Assembly: GCA_003576765.1 (NCBI GenBank)
Contig: QEVP01000007.1
Location: forward strand, 1-64,000
Source of the DNA: Pseudomonadota bacterium
GTDB lineage: Bacteria > Pseudomonadota > Alphaproteobacteria > Rhizobiales > Xanthobacteraceae
DNA: 64,000 nt
Direction of reading: 5' to 3'
In this document: piece after piece, positions 36,063 through 44,470 of the stretch
How the letters are laid out: every line of letters starts with the position of its first letter
Numbering within the stretch: the stretch's first letter is position 1
Notes under the pieces: generated by a model
The model's input: the letters and a program-made list of their open reading frames with translations, nothing else
Told to the model about the DNA's origin: nothing
The model's database searches: none
Made by a program: the position numbers and the translations under genes

Positions 36063-36239
36063 ATGGCCGACAAGAGCTCCCCGTCACCGCCGCAGGGCCG
36101 TGACCGCCTCGCTGCGGCACTGCGGGAAAACCTGAAGCGCCGCAAAGCGCAGGCGCGCGGCCGCACCAAAGCCGCGGACCAGCCGGCGCGGGACGATACC
36201 ACCCCTGTCGCGGCCGGAAACGGGGGCAAAGACACATAG
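36063..36239 (+). CDS. Small basic conserved hypothetical protein upstream of murA
   Basis: This 58-residue protein has a central basic helix RDRLAAALRENLKRRKAQAR and disordered ends. Similar short proteins precede murA in other Bradyrhizobium-type genomes as far as I recall. The ENLKRRKAQ motif suggests nucleic acid or ribosome contact, but the function is unknown. The ATG at 36063 is used; earlier in-frame starts run into the tRNA flank. Confidence 0.65.
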   Translation: MADKSSPSPPQGRDRLAAALRENLKRRKAQARGRTKAADQPARDDTTPVAAGNGGKDT

Positions 36240-36339
36240 CCCGGCTTTTGCCGCATTCGGCTGAGATGCGGAACCGGGGCGGGGACCTCCTCCGCGCCGT
36301 GGACTGATGCGTCCTCCGGGCGGGTTTTCGTGGTGCCGG

Positions 36340-36368
36340 AGGCGGAAACGCTCTAGAGCTTTCCGCCT
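36340..36368. repeat. Near-palindrome upstream of murA
   Basis: AGGCGGAAA (36340-36348) mirrors TTTCCGCCT (36360-36368), with the palindrome CTCTAGAG inside. A further CGAAAACGCT lies just downstream. It sits 59 bases before the murA start and could be an operator or a remnant of a dispersed AGAGCGTTTTC-type repeat. Confidence 0.45.
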
Positions 36369-36426
36369 CGCCCGAAAACGCTCAAAGGCTCACCTGCGTC
36401 ATCGGCAAACTCTTGAAGGAAGCGGC

Positions 36427-37716
36427 ATGGATCGTATTCGCATCAATGGCGGCAAGGAGCTTCACGGCACCATCCCGATTTCGGGCGCGAAGAACGCCGC
36501 GCTGCCGCTGATGACCGCGAGCCTGCTGACCGACGAGACGCTGATCCTCGACAACGTGCCGCGGCTCGCCGATGTGGCGCAGCTCCAGCGTATTCTCGGC
36601 AACCACGGCGTCGATATCATGGCCGCCGGCAAGCGCGCCGGCGACAGCGAGTATCAGGGCCAGACCCTGCACATCTCGGCAAAGAACATCATCGACACCA
36701 CCGCGCCGTACGAACTCGTGTCGAAGATGCGGGCAAGCTTCTGGGTGATCGCGCCGCTGATCGCGCGCATGGGCGAGGCCAAAGTGTCGCTGCCCGGCGG
36801 CTGCGCCATCGGTACGCGGCCGGTGGACCTGTTGATCATGGCGTTGGAGAAGCTGGGCGCCGCGATCGCCATCGACGGCGGCTATGTGCTGGCGCGGGCG
36901 CCGCAGGGCTTGCGCGGCGCGGCGATCGCATTTCCGAAAGTCACCGTCAGCGGCACCCACGTCGCGCTGATGGCGGCGACGCTGGCGCGCGGCACCACCG
37001 TCATCGACAACGCCGCACGCGAGCCGGAAATCGTCGATGTCGCCGACTGCCTCAACAAGATGGGCGCGCACATCGCCGGCGCCGGCACCTCGCGCATCGT
37101 CGTCGAGGGCGTGGCGCGGCTTGGCGGCGCGCGCCACACCGTGCTGCCCGACCGCATCGAGACCGGCACCTATGCGATGGCGGTCGCGATGACCGGCGGC
37201 GACGTTATGCTCGCCGGTGCGCGGCCGGAACTGTTGCAGGCGGCGCTCGACGTGCTGGTCGAGGCCGGCGCCACCGTGACGCCGACCAACGAGGGCATCC
37301 GCATCGCCCGCAACGGCAGCGGCATCGCGCCGGTCGAGGTCACGACCGCGCCGTTCCCCGGCTTTCCCACCGATTTGCAGGCGCAGTTGATGGCGCTGAT
37401 GACGCGTGCGCGCGGCACCTCGCACATCACCGAGACGATTTTCGAGAACCGCTTCATGCACGTTCAGGAGCTGGCGCGGTTCGGCGCGCGCATCCAGCTC
37501 GACGGCGAGACCGCGACCATCCAAGGTGTGGAAGCCTTGCGCGGCGCGCCGGTGATGGCGACCGACCTGCGCGCCTCTGTGTCGCTGGTGATCGCCGGCC
37601 TCGCCGCCGAGGGTGAGACCATGGTCAACCGCATCTACCACCTCGACCGCGGCTTCGAGCGGCTGGAAGAAAAACTGTCCGGCTGCGGCGCGGTGATCGA
37701 GCGCATCACCGGATGA
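36427..37716 (+). CDS. murA: UDP-N-acetylglucosamine 1-carboxyvinyltransferase
   Basis: This 429-residue enzyme makes the first committed step of peptidoglycan synthesis, adding enolpyruvate to UDP-GlcNAc. It shows the N-terminal SGAKNAALP (catalytic Lys/Asn) and the active-site cysteine in [11 protein letters not shown], which confers fosfomycin sensitivity, as well as the C-terminal [18 protein letters not shown] precedes the ATG at 36427. It heads the murA-DUF2948 part of a cluster conserved in alphaproteobacteria. Confidence 0.97.
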   Translation: MDRIRINGGKELHGTIPISGAKNAALPLMTASLLTDETLILDNVPRLADVAQLQRILGNHGVDIMAAGKRAGDSEYQGQTLHISAKNIIDTTAPYELVSKMRASFWVIAPLIARMGEAKVSLPGGCAIGTRPVDLLIMALEKLGAAIAIDGGYVLARAPQGLRGAAIAFPKVTVSGTHVALMAATLARGTTVIDNAAREPEIVDVADCLNKMGAHIAGAGTSRIVVEGVARLGGARHTVLPDRIETGTYAMAVAMTGGDVMLAGARPELLQAALDVLVEAGATVTPTNEGIRIARNGSGIAPVEVTTAPFPGFPTDLQAQLMALMTRARGTSHITETIFENRFMHVQELARFGARIQLDGETATIQGVEALRGAPVMATDLRASVSLVIAGLAAEGETMVNRIYHLDRGFERLEEKLSGCGAVIERITG

Positions 37717-37723
37717 GCGCGCC

Positions 37724-38155
37724 ATGTCCTCCCCGAAGTCCTCGCCGCCGCACCGCCATCGCCTGATCGCGCTCGACGCCGACGACCTCGCCGTCATTTC
37801 CGCCCATCTGCAGGACGCCGAGGTGCGTGCCGCCGACATCCTGTGGCGCGCGCCGGAAAAGCGGCTGGTGATCGGCCTGCGCCGGCTCGACTGGGATCAG
37901 GCGCTGGATGGCGCCCTGTCGCCGCGCCGGCTCGCTGCGGCGCTGCGGTTCGACCGTGTGCTGGCGTGCCAGGCGCGTGACATCGATCCGGCGGCCAAGG
38001 ATGCCGAACTCTACCTGATCGGCATCGAGTTTCATCAGACCGCGGCCCCCGGCGGCAGCGCATTCCTCCTGTTCTCCAGCGGCGCGGCGCTCAGGCTCGA
38101 CGTCGAATGCGTCGAGTGCGAACTGGCCGACCTCGACGCGGAGACGACGCTTTAG
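37724..38155 (+). CDS. DUF2948 family protein
   Basis: This 143-residue protein is of unknown function. Family-like parts are LIALDADDLAVISAHLQDA, KRLVIGLRRLDWD and the C-terminal LRLDVECVECELADL. DUF2948 genes are nearly always found between murA and hisD in alphaproteobacteria. It starts seven bases after murA, so it is co-transcribed. Its 3' end overlaps the convergent EamA gene by 65 bases, an unusually tight tail-to-tail overlap. Confidence 0.88.
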   Translation: MSSPKSSPPHRHRLIALDADDLAVISAHLQDAEVRAADILWRAPEKRLVIGLRRLDWDQALDGALSPRRLAAALRFDRVLACQARDIDPAAKDAELYLIGIEFHQTAAPGGSAFLLFSSGAALRLDVECVECELADLDAETTL

Positions 38156-39083
38156 CCCGCGCCTTCCCGCCGATGGCGATGCCGGCCAGTATCAGCATTG
38201 CCGAGACCACCAGAGCGGGGTCGACCGTCTCACCAAGAACGATTGCGGCCAGACCGATCCCGACCACCGGCGTCGCGAGAACGCCGAGCGCGGTCGTGGT
38301 CGCGGGAAGGCGCCTGTTCACCACGGTCATCGCCCAATAGCCGAGCGCCGTGCCGATCACGCCATTGTAGGCCAGGGCCCAGAGCGCGCCGGTGCCGAGC
38401 CGATAATTCGGCAGCCCTTCGAAGGCGAGCGCAAGTACCGATAGGACGACGGCGGCCAGAAGGGTTTGCCAGAGCACCAGTTGCAGCGGGGTAGCGATCC
38501 AACGGTGTGCGCGCGTGTAGACGATGCTCACCGACCAGCACATCGCCGCCAGCAGCACCAGAGCATTGCCGAGGATGGCTTGCGAATTGCGCCAGTCGAA
38601 CGCGCGGGGCTCGAACAGGATTAAGAGACCGGCGAGTCCGATGGCGATACCGATCATTTGCCGGACGGAAACGGGCTCTCTTAGAAATACCAGGGCGGCC
38701 GGCGCAACCCACAGGGGCGTCGTGTAGCCCAGCACAATCGCGCGGCCGGCGGTGACGTGTGTGAGGCCGGCAGCCATCAGTGTCGCGAACGCGACCATGT
38801 GGAACAACGAGATCACCAGGATGATCGGATAGTCGCCCCGTCTGGGGACGATCAGTTGACCCGTCGCGTAAAGGCTGGGTGCGAGCACCGCGACGGCCAG
38901 CGCGGTGCGCATCGCCACCGCCCACAGCGGCGTGACGTCCTGCACCAGGATCTTCATCGTCACCCAGTTGAGCCCCCAGGCCAGCACAACGAACGCGAAC
39001 AGCGCCGGTGTCGTCAGGCGGCCGGTCCGGCTGGTGCGCAGGGCGGGCGGTGCCGCCGACTGGTCGGGGGTGGCGTGGGCCAT
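38091..39083 (-). CDS. EamA/DMT family transporter
   Basis: This 330-residue protein has ten membrane segments in two EamA repeats (first repeat about 28-155, second 168-305), with family-like LAWGLNWVTMKILV and VLLAAMCWSVSIVYTR. Members export amino acids, metabolites or drugs. The basic C-terminal tail extends into DNA that also encodes the end of DUF2948. It is divergent from a TetR regulator with two palindromes in the 69-base gap, so it is probably the regulated efflux gene. Confidence 0.9.
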   Translation of the reverse strand: MAHATPDQSAAPPALRTSRTGRLTTPALFAFVVLAWGLNWVTMKILVQDVTPLWAVAMRTALAVAVLAPSLYATGQLIVPRRGDYPIILVISLFHMVAFATLMAAGLTHVTAGRAIVLGYTTPLWVAPAALVFLREPVSVRQMIGIAIGLAGLLILFEPRAFDWRNSQAILGNALVLLAAMCWSVSIVYTRAHRWIATPLQLVLWQTLLAAVVLSVLALAFEGLPNYRLGTGALWALAYNGVIGTALGYWAMTVVNRRLPATTTALGVLATPVVGIGLAAIVLGETVDPALVVSAMLILAGIAIGGKARAKASSPRRGRPVRTRRIRRRA

Positions 39084-39098
39084 GTTCGGGGTGCCTAT

Positions 39099-39116
39099 GT
39101 AGACAGGTCAGTCTAC
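39099..39116. promoter_or_regulatory. TetR operator candidate 1 (EamA side)
   Basis: GTAGAC (39099-39104) mirrors GTCTAC (39111-39116). The half-sites are the same as in the longer palindrome 23 bases away. It lies immediately upstream of the EamA start. Confidence 0.65.
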
Positions 39117-39121
39117 CTAGC

Positions 39122-39147
39122 TTATGTAGACAGACCTGTCTACATAA
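39122..39147. promoter_or_regulatory. TetR operator candidate 2 (tetR side)
   Basis: TTATGTAGACAG (39122-39133) is a perfect inverted repeat of CTGTCTACATAA (39136-39147) with two bases between. It ends five bases before the tetR ATG, where a bound repressor would block its own translation initiation region. Confidence 0.75.
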
Positions 39148-39152
39148 AGGGC

Positions 39153-39791
39153 ATGACTCCCGACCCGTCCGTTCCCTCCACCCGGGAGCCGGCCAGCCTT
39201 CCGGCCCGGGAGCGCATTCTGCGCGCGGCCGAACGCCTGTTTTACCTGAACGGTGTCCGTGCCACCGGAATCGACCGCATCATTGCCGAGGCGGGGGTGA
39301 CGAAAGTGACTGTTTATCGGCACTTTCCGTCGAAGGACGACCTGATCGCCGTCTATCTGGACCGGCGCCACGAGACCTGGATTGCCTGGTTCAAGGAGGC
39401 GCTGGCGAAGGCCCGTGCCGCCCAGCCGTCCGCTGCCAGAAACGCGCACCCTTTCGATCCCTTGCTGCAGGCTGCGAGGGAATGGTTCGAACAACCGGGA
39501 TTCCGGGGCTGCGCCTTCGCGAATGCGGTCGCCGAAGTCGGTGCGACGGTGCCCACGGTGGCCGGTATCGCCGCCCGGCATAAGACCGAGGTCCGGGATG
39601 CTATCGCGACCCTGCTTCCCGCGGACGAGACCGCCCGCGATATGGCCTGGGCTGCGACGCTCGCCTTGGACGGGGCGGTCGCCAATGCGCAATCGGGCAT
39701 CGGATCCGCCGAGGCGTCCTTGAAGGGGCTGCGGGATCTGCTTGAGGCCCTTGCCTTGCGCGCACGCGCGCGCCGGGGTGGGCGGGGTTGA
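39153..39791 (+). CDS. TetR/AcrR family transcriptional regulator
   Basis: This 212-residue repressor has an N-terminal helix-turn-helix (ERILRAAERLFYLNGVRATG, then IIAEAGVTKVTVYRHFPSKDDLI) and a C-terminal ligand-binding domain with GCAFANAVAEVG. The ATG at 39153 follows AAAGGG closely. Two palindromes lie directly upstream, facing the divergent EamA gene, which makes autoregulation and control of EamA likely. Together the pair interrupts the usual DUF2948-hisD neighbourhood. Confidence 0.92.
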   Translation: MTPDPSVPSTREPASLPARERILRAAERLFYLNGVRATGIDRIIAEAGVTKVTVYRHFPSKDDLIAVYLDRRHETWIAWFKEALAKARAAQPSAARNAHPFDPLLQAAREWFEQPGFRGCAFANAVAEVGATVPTVAGIAARHKTEVRDAIATLLPADETARDMAWAATLALDGAVANAQSGIGSAEASLKGLRDLLEALALRARARRGGRG

Positions 39792-39841
39792 CGGCCGGGG
39801 GGCCGCGCGCCATTGAGCAGGCTTGCAACCGGACCGCCTCC

Positions 39842-41137
39842 ATGCCCATTCGCCTCGACAACCGCAGCGCCGATTTCGCCGACCGTTTTGCCGCGTTTCT
39901 GGGTGCCAAGCGCGAGGCCGCGCGCGACATCGAGGTGGCGGCGCGGGCCATCGTCGATGACGTTGCCGCGCGCGGCGACGCGGCGCTGATCGAGGCGACG
40001 CGCAAGTTCGACCGCTTCGCCGTCGATGCCGCGACCTTGCGCTTCACCGCCGCCGAGATCGCGGCGGCGGCCGCCGCCTGCGATGCCGCGACACTCGACG
40101 CCCTGCGGCTGGCGCGCGAGCGCATCGAAGCCTTCCACCGCCGGCAGTTGCCGCGCGACGAGCGCTTCACCGACGCGCAGGGCGTCGAACTGGGCTGGCG
40201 CTGGAGTGCGGTCGAGGCGGTCGGCCTTTACGTCCCCGGCGGCACCGCCGCCTATCCGTCCTCGGTGCTGATGAACGCGGTGCCGGCCAAGGTGGCCGGC
40301 GTCGACCGCATCGTCATGGTGGTGCCGACGCCGGACGGTGCCGTCAATCCGCTGGTGCTGGCGGCGGCCAAGCTGGCCGGAGTCGATGAGATCTACCGCG
40401 TCGGCGGCGCCCAGGCGATCGCGGCGCTGGCCCATGGCACCGCCACCATCGCTCCCGTCGCAAAAATCGTCGGGCCCGGCAATGCCTATGTTGCCGCCGC
40501 CAAGCGGCTGGTGTTCGGGCGGGTCGGCATCGACATGATCGCCGGTCCCTCCGAGGTGCTGGTGATCGCCGACGATGAGGCCAATGCCGGCTGGATCGCT
40601 GCCGACCTCCTGGCGCAGGCCGAGCACGACGCCAACGCGCAGGCGATCCTGATCACCGACAGCGCGCGGCTCGCCGCCGAAGTCGAGCACACGGTGACCG
40701 CGCAGCTCGCCACGCTGCCGCGGGCCGAGATCGCGCGCGCCTCGTGGGAGACCTATGGCGCCATCGTGCTGGTGGACCGCCTCGATGCCGCGATTGCCCT
40801 TGCCGACCGCATTGCCGCCGAGCACCTCGAGATCGTCACCGCCGACCCGGAGGCGTTTGCCGCGCGCATCCGCAACGTCGGCGCCATCTTCCTCGGCCCC
40901 CACACCCCGGAGGCGATCGGCGACTATGTCGGCGGCTCCAACCATGTGCTGCCGACGGCGCGCTCGGCGCGGTTTTCCTCCGGGCTCGGCGTGCTTGACT
41001 TCATGAAGCGAACGTCGATCCTGAAGTGCGGCCCGGAGCAACTGCGCGCGCTGGGGCCGGCCGCCATCACGCTCGGCCGGGCGGAGGGACTGGAGGCTCA
41101 TGCGCGCTCGGTCGGAGTGCGCCTCAACCTGCGATGA
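39842..41137 (+). CDS. hisD: Histidinol dehydrogenase
   Basis: This 431-residue zinc enzyme performs the last two steps of histidine synthesis, oxidising L-histidinol to histidine with NAD. Family motifs are [24 protein letters not shown] (nucleotide region), [29 protein letters not shown] (zinc ligands) and [16 protein letters not shown]. The ATG at 39842 begins [12 protein letters not shown]; the 18 residues before it in frame are not family-like. It overlaps the next gene by four bases. Confidence 0.96.
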   Translation: MPIRLDNRSADFADRFAAFLGAKREAARDIEVAARAIVDDVAARGDAALIEATRKFDRFAVDAATLRFTAAEIAAAAAACDAATLDALRLARERIEAFHRRQLPRDERFTDAQGVELGWRWSAVEAVGLYVPGGTAAYPSSVLMNAVPAKVAGVDRIVMVVPTPDGAVNPLVLAAAKLAGVDEIYRVGGAQAIAALAHGTATIAPVAKIVGPGNAYVAAAKRLVFGRVGIDMIAGPSEVLVIADDEANAGWIAADLLAQAEHDANAQAILITDSARLAAEVEHTVTAQLATLPRAEIARASWETYGAIVLVDRLDAAIALADRIAAEHLEIVTADPEAFAARIRNVGAIFLGPHTPEAIGDYVGGSNHVLPTARSARFSSGLGVLDFMKRTSILKCGPEQLRALGPAAITLGRAEGLEAHARSVGVRLNLR

Positions 41138-41628
41138 GCAAGCCGCCGCCCAAGGACGACGCCCGGAACCGCATCACGGCGGTTATCCTCGATGAGGACT
41201 CGATCGGCCGTACCGGGCCGGACATCGAGCACGAGCGCGCCATCGCGATCTACGACCTGATCGAGCAGAACCTGTTCGCGCCGGAAGGCGCCGACGGCGG
41301 CCCCTATACGCTGCACATCGCCATCACCGGCAGCCGGCTGATGTTCGACATCCGCCGCGAGAACGGCGAGCCGGTGGTCGCGCACCTGCTGTCGCTGACG
41401 CCGTTCCGGCGCATCGTGAAGGACTACTTCATGATCTGCGACAGCTATTACGAGGCGATCCGCACCGCGACGCCGGACCGCATCGAGGCCATCGACATGG
41501 GGCGGCGCGGTATCCACGACGAGGGCTCGCGCACGCTGATGGAGCGGCTGAACGGCAAGGTGCGCGTCGATTTTGAAACCGCGCGGCGGCTGTTCACGCT
41601 GATTTCCGTGCTGCACTGGAAGGGCTGA
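41134..41628 (+). CDS. UPF0262 family protein
   Basis: This 164-residue protein is of unknown function, well conserved in alphaproteobacteria after hisD. Recognisable segments are [33 protein letters not shown] and [20 protein letters not shown]. No catalytic motif or membrane span is seen. The ATG overlaps the hisD stop (ATGA), so it is translationally coupled. Constant linkage to hisD and a phosphatase suggests a housekeeping role. Confidence 0.92.
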   Translation: MSKPPPKDDARNRITAVILDEDSIGRTGPDIEHERAIAIYDLIEQNLFAPEGADGGPYTLHIAITGSRLMFDIRRENGEPVVAHLLSLTPFRRIVKDYFMICDSYYEAIRTATPDRIEAIDMGRRGIHDEGSRTLMERLNGKVRVDFETARRLFTLISVLHWKG

Positions 41629-41634
41629 GCGCGG

Positions 41635-42102
41635 ATGGCGGCGCCCCCGCGCGAGCGCGCCCCGCAATCCGTGCTGTTCGCATGCGGCCAGAACAGCGTG
41701 CGCTCGCCGATGGCGGCGAGCCTGTTGCAGCGGATGTATCCGGACACGCTCTATGTGCGCTCCGCCGGCGTGCGCAAGGGCGAACTCGACCCGTTTGCGG
41801 TGAGCGTGATGGCCGAGATCGGCTACGACATCTCGCACCACCGGCCGATCACCTTCGAGGAACTGGAGGACTGGGAGGGGCTCAACTTCGACCTGATCGT
41901 CACGCTGTCGCCGGAGGCGCATCACAAGGCGCTGGAACTGACGCGCACCATCGCCGCCGAGGTCGAATACTGGCCGACGCCGGATCCGGTCGATGTCGGC
42001 GATACCCGCGCGCAGCGGCTGGCCGCCTACCGCGAAGTGCTCGACAGCCTGTCGGAGCGCATCCAGCAGCGCTTCGCGAGGGGCCGGCTCGGCAACGAGT
42101 GA
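41635..42102 (+). CDS. Low-molecular-weight phosphotyrosine phosphatase-like / arsenate reductase-like protein
   Basis: This 155-residue protein has the P-loop CGQNSVR (C-x5-R) near residue 17, followed by SPMAASLLQ, and the general-acid aspartate in TPDPVD, so the phosphatase site is complete. The fold family includes ArsC of the thioredoxin-linked type and protein tyrosine phosphatases; the substrate is unknown. It follows UPF0262 by six bases in the same operon. In related genomes infA usually comes next, but here it does not. Confidence 0.88.
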   Translation: MAAPPRERAPQSVLFACGQNSVRSPMAASLLQRMYPDTLYVRSAGVRKGELDPFAVSVMAEIGYDISHHRPITFEELEDWEGLNFDLIVTLSPEAHHKALELTRTIAAEVEYWPTPDPVDVGDTRAQRLAAYREVLDSLSERIQQRFARGRLGNE

Positions 42103-42186
42103 CGCCGCCGCCGGCCGGCTTGCGCGGTTGTGAGGCGGTGTGCGTTCGGCTACACCCGTGCCATCGTCTCATCGCTCAAGTGGGTC

Positions 42187-42810
42187 ATGTCGCTCCGTCC
42201 GAAACTCGTTCTCGCCTCGGCCTCGCCGCGCCGTCTCACCTTGCTCAACCAGGCCGGCATCGCGGCCGACGCGCTGCGCCCGGTCGATCTCGACGAGACC
42301 CCGACGCGGGGCGAACTGCCGCGCGCCTGCGCCACCCGCCTGGCTCATGCCAAGGCTACGGCGGCGCTCGAAACCGTCAGGCGTGACGACGACCTCAATG
42401 GCGCCTTCATTCTCGCCGCCGATACCGTGGTGGCGGTCGGCCGCCGCATCCTGCCCAAGGCGGAACTGGAGACCGAAGCCGAGCAATGCCTGCGGCTTCT
42501 GTCGGGGCGCAATCACCGCGTCTATACCGGGATCGTGCTGGTGACGCCGAAGGCGGCGTTCCGCCAGCGGCTGGTGGAGACGCGCGTGCGCTTCAAGCGG
42601 CTCAACGACGAGGACATCCGCGGCTATCTGGCGACCGGCGAGTGGCGCGGCAAGGCCGGCGGTTATGCCGTGCAGGGCATCGCCGGCTCGTTCGTGGTCA
42701 AGCTCTCCGGCTCCTACACCAATGTCGTCGGTCTGCCGCTCTACGAGACGGTCTCGCTGCTCGGCGGTGAGGGCTTTCCGATCCGCGAGGGCTGGTGCGA
42801 TGCCGCCTGA
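42187..42810 (+). CDS. maf: Maf-like nucleoside triphosphate pyrophosphatase
   Basis: This 207-residue house-cleaning enzyme hydrolyses non-canonical or modified nucleoside triphosphates. It shows the N-terminal [31 protein letters not shown] (metal-binding Asp) and [10 protein letters not shown]. The start [16 protein letters not shown] at 42187 is family-typical. Its end overlaps yacG by 11 bases. A gap of 84 bases separates it from the phosphatase gene, and no infA gene is in that gap. Confidence 0.94.
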   Translation: MSLRPKLVLASASPRRLTLLNQAGIAADALRPVDLDETPTRGELPRACATRLAHAKATAALETVRRDDDLNGAFILAADTVVAVGRRILPKAELETEAEQCLRLLSGRNHRVYTGIVLVTPKAAFRQRLVETRVRFKRLNDEDIRGYLATGEWRGKAGGYAVQGIAGSFVVKLSGSYTNVVGLPLYETVSLLGGEGFPIREGWCDAA

Positions 42811-42994
42811 GGGCAAGGGCAGCGCGGACGAACGCCCGCGCAGCATCCGGCCCTGTCCGGTGTGCGGCAAGCCGGCGACGCGCGAGGCGTGGCCGTTCTG
42901 CTCCGAGCGCTGCCGCGACGTCGATCTCCATCGCTGGCTGTCCGGCAGCTACGTCATCCCCGGCCGCGACGACGACGAGGAGACGCCGGGGTAG
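42800..42994 (+). CDS. yacG: DNA gyrase inhibitor YacG
   Basis: This 64-residue zinc protein has the four cysteines in CPVCGKP and [17 protein letters not shown], the signature of YacG, which binds GyrB and inhibits gyrase. The C-terminus is acidic and flexible ([10 protein letters not shown]). It starts inside the end of maf, as in many proteobacteria, and closes this operon. Confidence 0.93.
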   Translation: MPPEGKGSADERPRSIRPCPVCGKPATREAWPFCSERCRDVDLHRWLSGSYVIPGRDDDEETPG

Positions 42995-43017
42995 CCGGGA
43001 TTCGTGTTTCAGTCGTC

Positions 43018-43107
43018 ATGCCCGGACTTTGATCCGGGCATCCACGTCTTTGCGACCCCCTCCCTTTATCCCTCCCCCGCAAGCGGGGGAGGGTAGGGTG
43101 GGGGTGG
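43018..43107. repeat. Compound interspersed repeat (hairpin plus REP copy 2)
   Basis: ATGCCCGGA (43018-43026) mirrors TCCGGGCAT (43033-43041), followed by CCACGTCTTTGCGA, a motif shared with the repeat at 46535-46625. From 43056 a second part repeats the element seen at 17995-18043: CCTCCC, then CCCCCGC AA GCGGGGG and AGGGTGGGGG. It lies between yacG and the convergent gst end. Confidence 0.7.
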
Positions 43108-43130
43108 CCGGGACAAGCCCGGCCGGGCGC

Positions 43131-43733
43131 TTACGCCAGCCCCTCGCTCTTCAGCGCTTCCTGGACCTTCGGCCGCGCCGCCATGCGCGCCTTGTAGGCG
43201 GCGATGTTCTTCAGCGCCGACAGGTCGAGCTTCATGCCGTCGGCCCAGCGCAGCATGACATAGAGATAGCCGTCGGCGACGCTGAAGGTGCCCATCAGGT
43301 AGTCCTTGCCGGCGAGCTTCTCGTCCACGTACTTGAACTTGCCGAGCAGGCGGTCGCGGAAAAACCCTTTTGCGTCGTCGCTCAAGGCCGGCTGGAACAG
43401 CGGGCTGAAGTTCTTGTGCAGTTCGCTGGTCAGGAAGTTGAGCCATTCCTGCAAATGGTAGCGCTCGATGCTGCCGCAGGGCGGGGCGAGCTTCTTGTCG
43501 GCGGCCTTGTCGGCGATGGCCTGCACGATCACCGGACCTTCGGTCAACTGCTCGCCATCGTCGAGCACCAGCACCGGCACCTGGCCCTTCGGATTGACCT
43601 TCAGGAAATCGCCGCCGTCGGCAAGCTTCTTGGCCTTGAGGTCGACCTTGACGGTCTCGTGCGGGATCCCGGCTTCCAGCAGCGCGATGTGAGGCGACAG
43701 CGAGCAGGCGCCCGGCGAGTAATAGAGCTTCAT
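43131..43733 (-). CDS. Glutathione S-transferase (beta-class like)
   Basis: This 200-residue GST has the N-terminal thioredoxin fold MKLYYSPGACSLSPHIAL, where Cys10 is the beta-class catalytic cysteine, NPKGQVPVL and the glutathione-binding LTEGPVIVQ, then the all-helical C-terminal domain. It conjugates glutathione to electrophiles or acts in redox defence. It is divergent from a marR gene across 149 bases, and gshA lies 0.7 kb beyond, so glutathione metabolism is locally concentrated. Confidence 0.94.
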   Translation of the reverse strand: MKLYYSPGACSLSPHIALLEAGIPHETVKVDLKAKKLADGGDFLKVNPKGQVPVLVLDDGEQLTEGPVIVQAIADKAADKKLAPPCGSIERYHLQEWLNFLTSELHKNFSPLFQPALSDDAKGFFRDRLLGKFKYVDEKLAGKDYLMGTFSVADGYLYVMLRWADGMKLDLSALKNIAAYKARMAARPKVQEALKSEGLA

Positions 43734-43830
43734 GATGGCATGTTCCTTCGGTTGCGGTCGCCGACCGTACGGCCGTGGACCGGGACGGGATCATGCGACT
43801 AAAAGCGCCGCCACGGCATAGTCAAGATTG

Positions 43831-43842
43831 ATGCAAGTGCAT
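43831..43842. promoter_or_regulatory. Candidate MarR operator between gst and marR
   Basis: ATGCAAGTGCAT is a short inverted repeat (ATGCA, AG, TGCAT) in the 149-base divergent gap, nearer to marR. It resembles in form the TTGCAT/ATGCAA half-sites bound by several MarR proteins. It is short and could be chance. Confidence 0.4.
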
Positions 43843-43882
43843 TAGCTGGGGTAAGCTCTGCGCTGCACGCGGGGATGACGCC

Positions 43883-44371
43883 ATGAAACGCAAGCCGTCG
43901 CCGGAGGCTACCGAGGCGTGGAGCCGCCTGATGCGGGTCCAGGGCCGGGTGCTGAGCGCCGTCGAGCAGGATTTGAAGAAGGCCGGCTTCCCGCCGCTGG
44001 CCTGGTACGATGCGCTGTTCGAACTGTCGCGGGCCGAGGGTGGGGAGATGCGGCCGGTCGAGCTCGAGCGGCAGATGCTGATTCCGCAGTATTCGACCTC
44101 GCGCCTGATCGACCGGCTGGTCGAGGAGGGGCTGGCGGTACGCCGCGAATGCAAGCTCGACAAGCGTGGCCAGTACGTCGAGATCACCCAGGCCGGGCGC
44201 GAGTTGCAGAAAAGCATGTGGAGCGCCTACGCCGCGGCCATCGAGCGCCATATCGGCTCAAAACTGTCGGACGCCGACGCGGCGACGCTGAGCGGCCTGC
44301 TTGACCGGCTCGGCTGCTCCTGCGATGGAGCGCCACCGGCCCCGCTGCGAGACGCTGCGCCGGTGCGATGA
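43883..44371 (+). CDS. MarR family transcriptional regulator
   Basis: This 162-residue winged-helix regulator has a recognition region MLIPQYSTSRLIDRLVEEGLA and the wing CKLDKRGQYVEITQAG, with an N-terminal dimerisation helix. C-terminal CSCDG might be redox sensitive, but this is only a suggestion. The gene is divergent from gst and 99 bases before gshA, so either could be its target. A few MarR proteins of this type sense organic peroxides or phenolics. Confidence 0.9.
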   Translation: MKRKPSPEATEAWSRLMRVQGRVLSAVEQDLKKAGFPPLAWYDALFELSRAEGGEMRPVELERQMLIPQYSTSRLIDRLVEEGLAVRRECKLDKRGQYVEITQAGRELQKSMWSAYAAAIERHIGSKLSDADAATLSGLLDRLGCSCDGAPPAPLRDAAPVR

Positions 44372-44470
44372 CGCCTTCCTCCACCCGCCCGCCGCCGCTC
44401 GTCTCGCGCAGCGGCCGGCACCCCCGCCTGCACGCGTGCCCGCCGGCCGCGCGCCTATCCCGGATCGTCC

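Noticed and set aside
39353-41101. 582-codon minus-strand open frame opposite tetR and hisD
   Set aside because: It is antisense of hisD and tetR, with composition typical of shadow frames and no domain.
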